In this document: one piece after another, positions 61,623-64,000 of the stretch
How positions within the stretch are numbered: the stretch's first letter is position 1
Layout of the letters: each line of letters opens with the position of its first letter
Assembly: GCF_029871245.1 (NCBI RefSeq)
Contig: NZ_SSON01000025.1
Coordinates: 1-64,000 of the forward strand
Length of the DNA stretch: 64,000 nt
Source: Pseudomonas sp. BN102
Lineage (GTDB): Bacteria > Pseudomonadota > Gammaproteobacteria > Pseudomonadales > Pseudomonadaceae
Direction: 5' to 3'
The notes under the pieces: model-generated
The model's input: the letters and a program-made list of their open reading frames with translations, nothing else
Database searches by the model: none
Told to the model about the DNA's origin: nothing
Made by a program: the position numbers and the translations under genes

Positions 61623-64000
61623 AGGCTTTCTTCGATTTCCTCGTCCGCTGGGTAGTGCCGGTACTCGGCCTGATCGCCCTCAGCCTGATCATCTGGTTCC
61701 TCGGTCCGCTGATCGCCTTTGGCGAGTACGAACCCCTGGCCTCGGCGACTGTGCGCTGGGTGCTGATCGTCCTGGTGTTCGTGCTCTGGATCGGTTTCCG
61801 TGTGCTGCGCATCGTCCAGGCGCGGCGCAACGCGGCGAAAGTCATGCAGGGGCTGGTGGCCGTGGCGCCGGACGCGGCCACCGTCGCCACGGCCGAAGAG
61901 CTGGCGACGCTCAAGCAGCGCATGGACGAGGCGCTGGCCCTGCTCAAGCGCGCCAGGCTGGGAGGCGGCGAGCGGCGCAACCTGTATGAACTGCCCTGGT
62001 ACGTCATCATCGGCCCGCCCGGCTCGGGCAAGACCACCGCGCTGATCAATTCCGGGCTGAACTTCCCCCTGGCCGCGCAGATGGGCAGCGGCGCCATTCG
62101 TGGGGTGGGTGGTACGCGCAACTGCGACTGGTGGTTCACCGACGAAGCTGTGCTGCTGGACACTGCCGGCCGCTACACCACCCAGGACAGCCACGCCGCC
62201 GTGGACAAGGCCGCCTGGCTGGGTTTTCTCGACTTGCTGCGCACCCAGCGCAAGCGCCGGCCCATCGACGGTGCTTTCATCGCCATCAGCCTGTCCGATC
62301 TGCTGCTGGGCAGCGACGCCGAGCGCGGCGCCCACGCCCAGGCCATCCGCGCTCGGGTGCAGGAGCTGTACGCCCAATTGGGAGTGCGTTTCCCGATCTA
62401 CGTGATGCTCACCAAGCTCGACCTGGTGCCGGGCTTCATGGAGTTCTTCGACAACTTGAGCAAGGAAGAGCGCGCCCAGGTCTGGGGCACCACCTTCGCC
62501 CTGGACGACGGCAAGAGCGCGCAAGGCCCGCTGGCGGCCTTCCCGGCGGAGTTCGCCGCCCTCGAGCAGCGGCTCACCGAGCGTCTGGTGGAGCGCCTGC
62601 AACAGGAACGCGACCCGGCGCGGCGCGACCTGATCTACGGCTTTCCGCAGCAATTCGCGGCGATCCGCGACAACCTGACCCGCTTCCTCGACGACGTGTT
62701 CAAGCCCAATCCCTATGAAGAACGGCCGCTGCTGCGCGGCCTGTACTTCACCAGCGGCACCCAGGAAGGCAGCCCGATCGACCGGCTGATCGGCGCCATG
62801 GCGCAGAGCATGAACCTCGACCGCCAGCACCTGGCGCGGCAGACCGGCACCGGCCGCAGCTACTTCATCGAACGGCTGTTCCGCGACGTGGCTTTTGGCG
62901 AGCGCGGGCTGGTCGGCAGCAATCCGAAAGTGGAGCGGCGGCGCAAGTGGGTGACACGCGGGGCGCTGGCGGCGACGGCGGTGCTGTTCGTCGCCGTCTG
63001 CCTGGTGTGGATCGCCAGCTACCGCGCCAACCAGGACTACATCGCCGCCGTGGACGGGCGGGTCAAGCCGCTGAAGGAACGGGTCGAGTCCGTCAGCCCG
63101 GCCCAGCGCGACGTGCTCGCCGTGCTGCCGGTGCTCAATGCGATCCGCAACGTGGCGGCCAACCCGCCGTCCTGGGCCGAGGGCTATGGGTTGTTCCAGG
63201 GCGATATGCTCGAAGCCGAGGCCAGCAGCGTCTACCGCAAGCTGCTGATCGCCGTGCTCGCGCCGCGCCTGCTCACCCGCATCGAGGAACAGCTGCGCAA
63301 CGGTGGCAGCCCGGACTTTCTCTACGAGGGGCTCAAGGCCTACCTGATGCTCGCCAGCGCCGAGCATTACGACCCGGACTTCATCAAGGCCTGGATCAAC
63401 CTCGACTGGGACCAGAGCCTGCCGCGCGATCTCGCGCCTGGGCAGCGCCAGGCGCTGGGTGAGCACCTCGACGCGCTGTTCGAGCGCAAGCCGCCGCCGG
63501 CCCGCCTGGACGAGGCGCTGATCGCCGACCAGCGCCGGCAGTTGCAACAGATGTCGGTGGCGCAACGGGTCTACAACCGAGTGAAGCGGCAGAAACTGCC
63601 GGATGGCGTGAAGGACTTCCGCGTCAGCGAAGCCGCCGGCCGCGACGCGCCGCTGGTGTTCACGCGCAAGAGCGGGCGGCCGCTGAACGACCCGCTGAGC
63701 GGTTTCTTCACCCAGCGCGGCTACCGCGAAGGCTTCCTCGCCGCCAGCCTGACCCAGGCCGGCTCACTGGCCGAAGAGCAATGGGTGCTCGGCCGGACCC
63801 TGGACGACGAACAGGACGCCGCCAGCCTGGCGGTGGACGTGCGCCAGCTTTACTTCCAGGACTACCTGAACCACTGGGAAGCGCTGCTCGCCGACCTGGA
63901 TTTCGTGCCCATCACCAACGTTGCCCAGGCCGCCGATGTGCTGCGGGTGCTGTCCGGGCCGAGTTCGCCCTTGAAGAAACTGCTGGTGGCCGTGGCCAGG
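61619..64000 (+). CDS. tssM: T6SS membrane-complex protein TssM/IcmF (5' part)
   Basis: The first 794 residues of TssM; the rest lies beyond the right edge. GTG 61619 overlaps the tssL stop. Two membrane helices near 13-33 and 44-64 are followed by a cytoplasmic GTPase-like domain with an intact Walker A (IGPPGSGKTT, 131-140) and VLLDTAGRY. A third helix is near 443-466 (RGALAATAVLFVAVCLVWIA), then the periplasmic region. Intact Walker motifs suggest nucleotide binding, as for P. aeruginosa IcmF1. Confidence 0.96.
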   Translation, partial: MKAFFDFLVRWVVPVLGLIALSLIIWFLGPLIAFGEYEPLASATVRWVLIVLVFVLWIGFRVLRIVQARRNAAKVMQGLVAVAPDAATVATAEELATLKQRMDEALALLKRARLGGGERRNLYELPWYVIIGPPGSGKTTALINSGLNFPLAAQMGSGAIRGVGGTRNCDWWFTDEAVLLDTAGRYTTQDSHAAVDKAAWLGFLDLLRTQRKRRPIDGAFIAISLSDLLLGSDAERGAHAQAIRARVQELYAQLGVRFPIYVMLTKLDLVPGFMEFFDNLSKEERAQVWGTTFALDDGKSAQGPLAAFPAEFAALEQRLTERLVERLQQERDPARRDLIYGFPQQFAAIRDNLTRFLDDVFKPNPYEERPLLRGLYFTSGTQEGSPIDRLIGAMAQSMNLDRQHLARQTGTGRSYFIERLFRDVAFGERGLVGSNPKVERRRKWVTRGALAATAVLFVAVCLVWIASYRANQDYIAAVDGRVKPLKERVESVSPAQRDVLAVLPVLNAIRNVAANPPSWAEGYGLFQGDMLEAEASSVYRKLLIAVLAPRLLTRIEEQLRNGGSPDFLYEGLKAYLMLASAEHYDPDFIKAWINLDWDQSLPRDLAPGQRQALGEHLDALFERKPPPARLDEALIADQRRQLQQMSVAQRVYNRVKRQKLPDGVKDFRVSEAAGRDAPLVFTRKSGRPLNDPLSGFFTQRGYREGFLAASLTQAGSLAEEQWVLGRTLDDEQDAASLAVDVRQLYFQDYLNHWEALLADLDFVPITNVAQAADVLRVLSGPSSPLKKLLVAVAR

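Noticed and set aside
61424-63565. 713-residue ORF on the minus strand
   Set aside because: Antisense to tssM; composition typical of high-GC shadows.

Overview
The window is high-GC, gene-dense DNA from a gamma-proteobacterium, almost certainly a Pseudomonas of the P. aeruginosa / P. resinovorans type. The evidence is gene order: an Aer2-type che2 chemotaxis cluster, a csiR-csiD-lhgO-gabDT lysine/5-aminovalerate module, and a type VI secretion locus arranged like the H1-T6SS of P. aeruginosa. Short REP-like inverted repeats of two families are scattered between genes. I found no tRNA, rRNA, CRISPR array or insertion sequence.

Region by region. (1) 1-5.9 kb, minus strand: a second chemotaxis system, CttP-like receptor, CheY, CheA, CheW and a soluble heme-PAS receptor (Aer2/McpB) that runs off the left edge. 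(2) 6.0-12.1 kb: a Cys-rich small protein, an RND pump with its lipoprotein adaptor, and a divergent Bcr/CflA-type MFS exporter preceded by a 46-residue ORF in overlap. (3) 12.1-21 kb: an accessory-looking stretch with an AraC/LysE pair, a GFA-family protein, a winged-helix/TolB/TPR regulator divergent from an NAD(P)-binding protein and an EmrAB-like exporter, and a small secreted protein. (4) 21-30 kb, minus strand: an orphan WYL regulator, then an AraC regulator, a HyuA/HyuB-type ATP-dependent amidohydrolase, an outer-membrane porin-like protein and an NCS1-type permease. (5) 30.4-36.8 kb: csiR divergent from csiD(glaH)-lhgO-gabD-gabT, which takes 5-aminovalerate through glutarate and L-2-hydroxyglutarate to 2-oxoglutarate. 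Regions 4 and 5 together read as a continuous lactam (for example delta-valerolactam) to 2-oxoglutarate route.

(6) 36.9-64 kb: the T6SS. The minus-strand operon is tssA-tssB-tssC-hcp, then a Tae4-type amidase effector and lipoprotein immunity candidate, then tagJ-tssE-tssF-tssG-clpV-vgrG, then an accessory spike module: DUF6484, DUF2169 chaperone, a ketosynthase-fold pseudoenzyme, a DUF4150 PAAR-like tip, a separate SHH-motif nuclease toxin, a beta-propeller immunity candidate and a TIGR02270 HEAT-repeat protein. The divergent plus-strand operon is fha1(tagH)-tssJ-tssK-tssL-tssM, with tssM cut by the right edge. The most unusual points are the Tae4 pair inside the core operon, the toxin encoded apart from its PAAR-like tip by an ATGA overlap, and the ketosynthase-like protein that has lost its catalytic residues.
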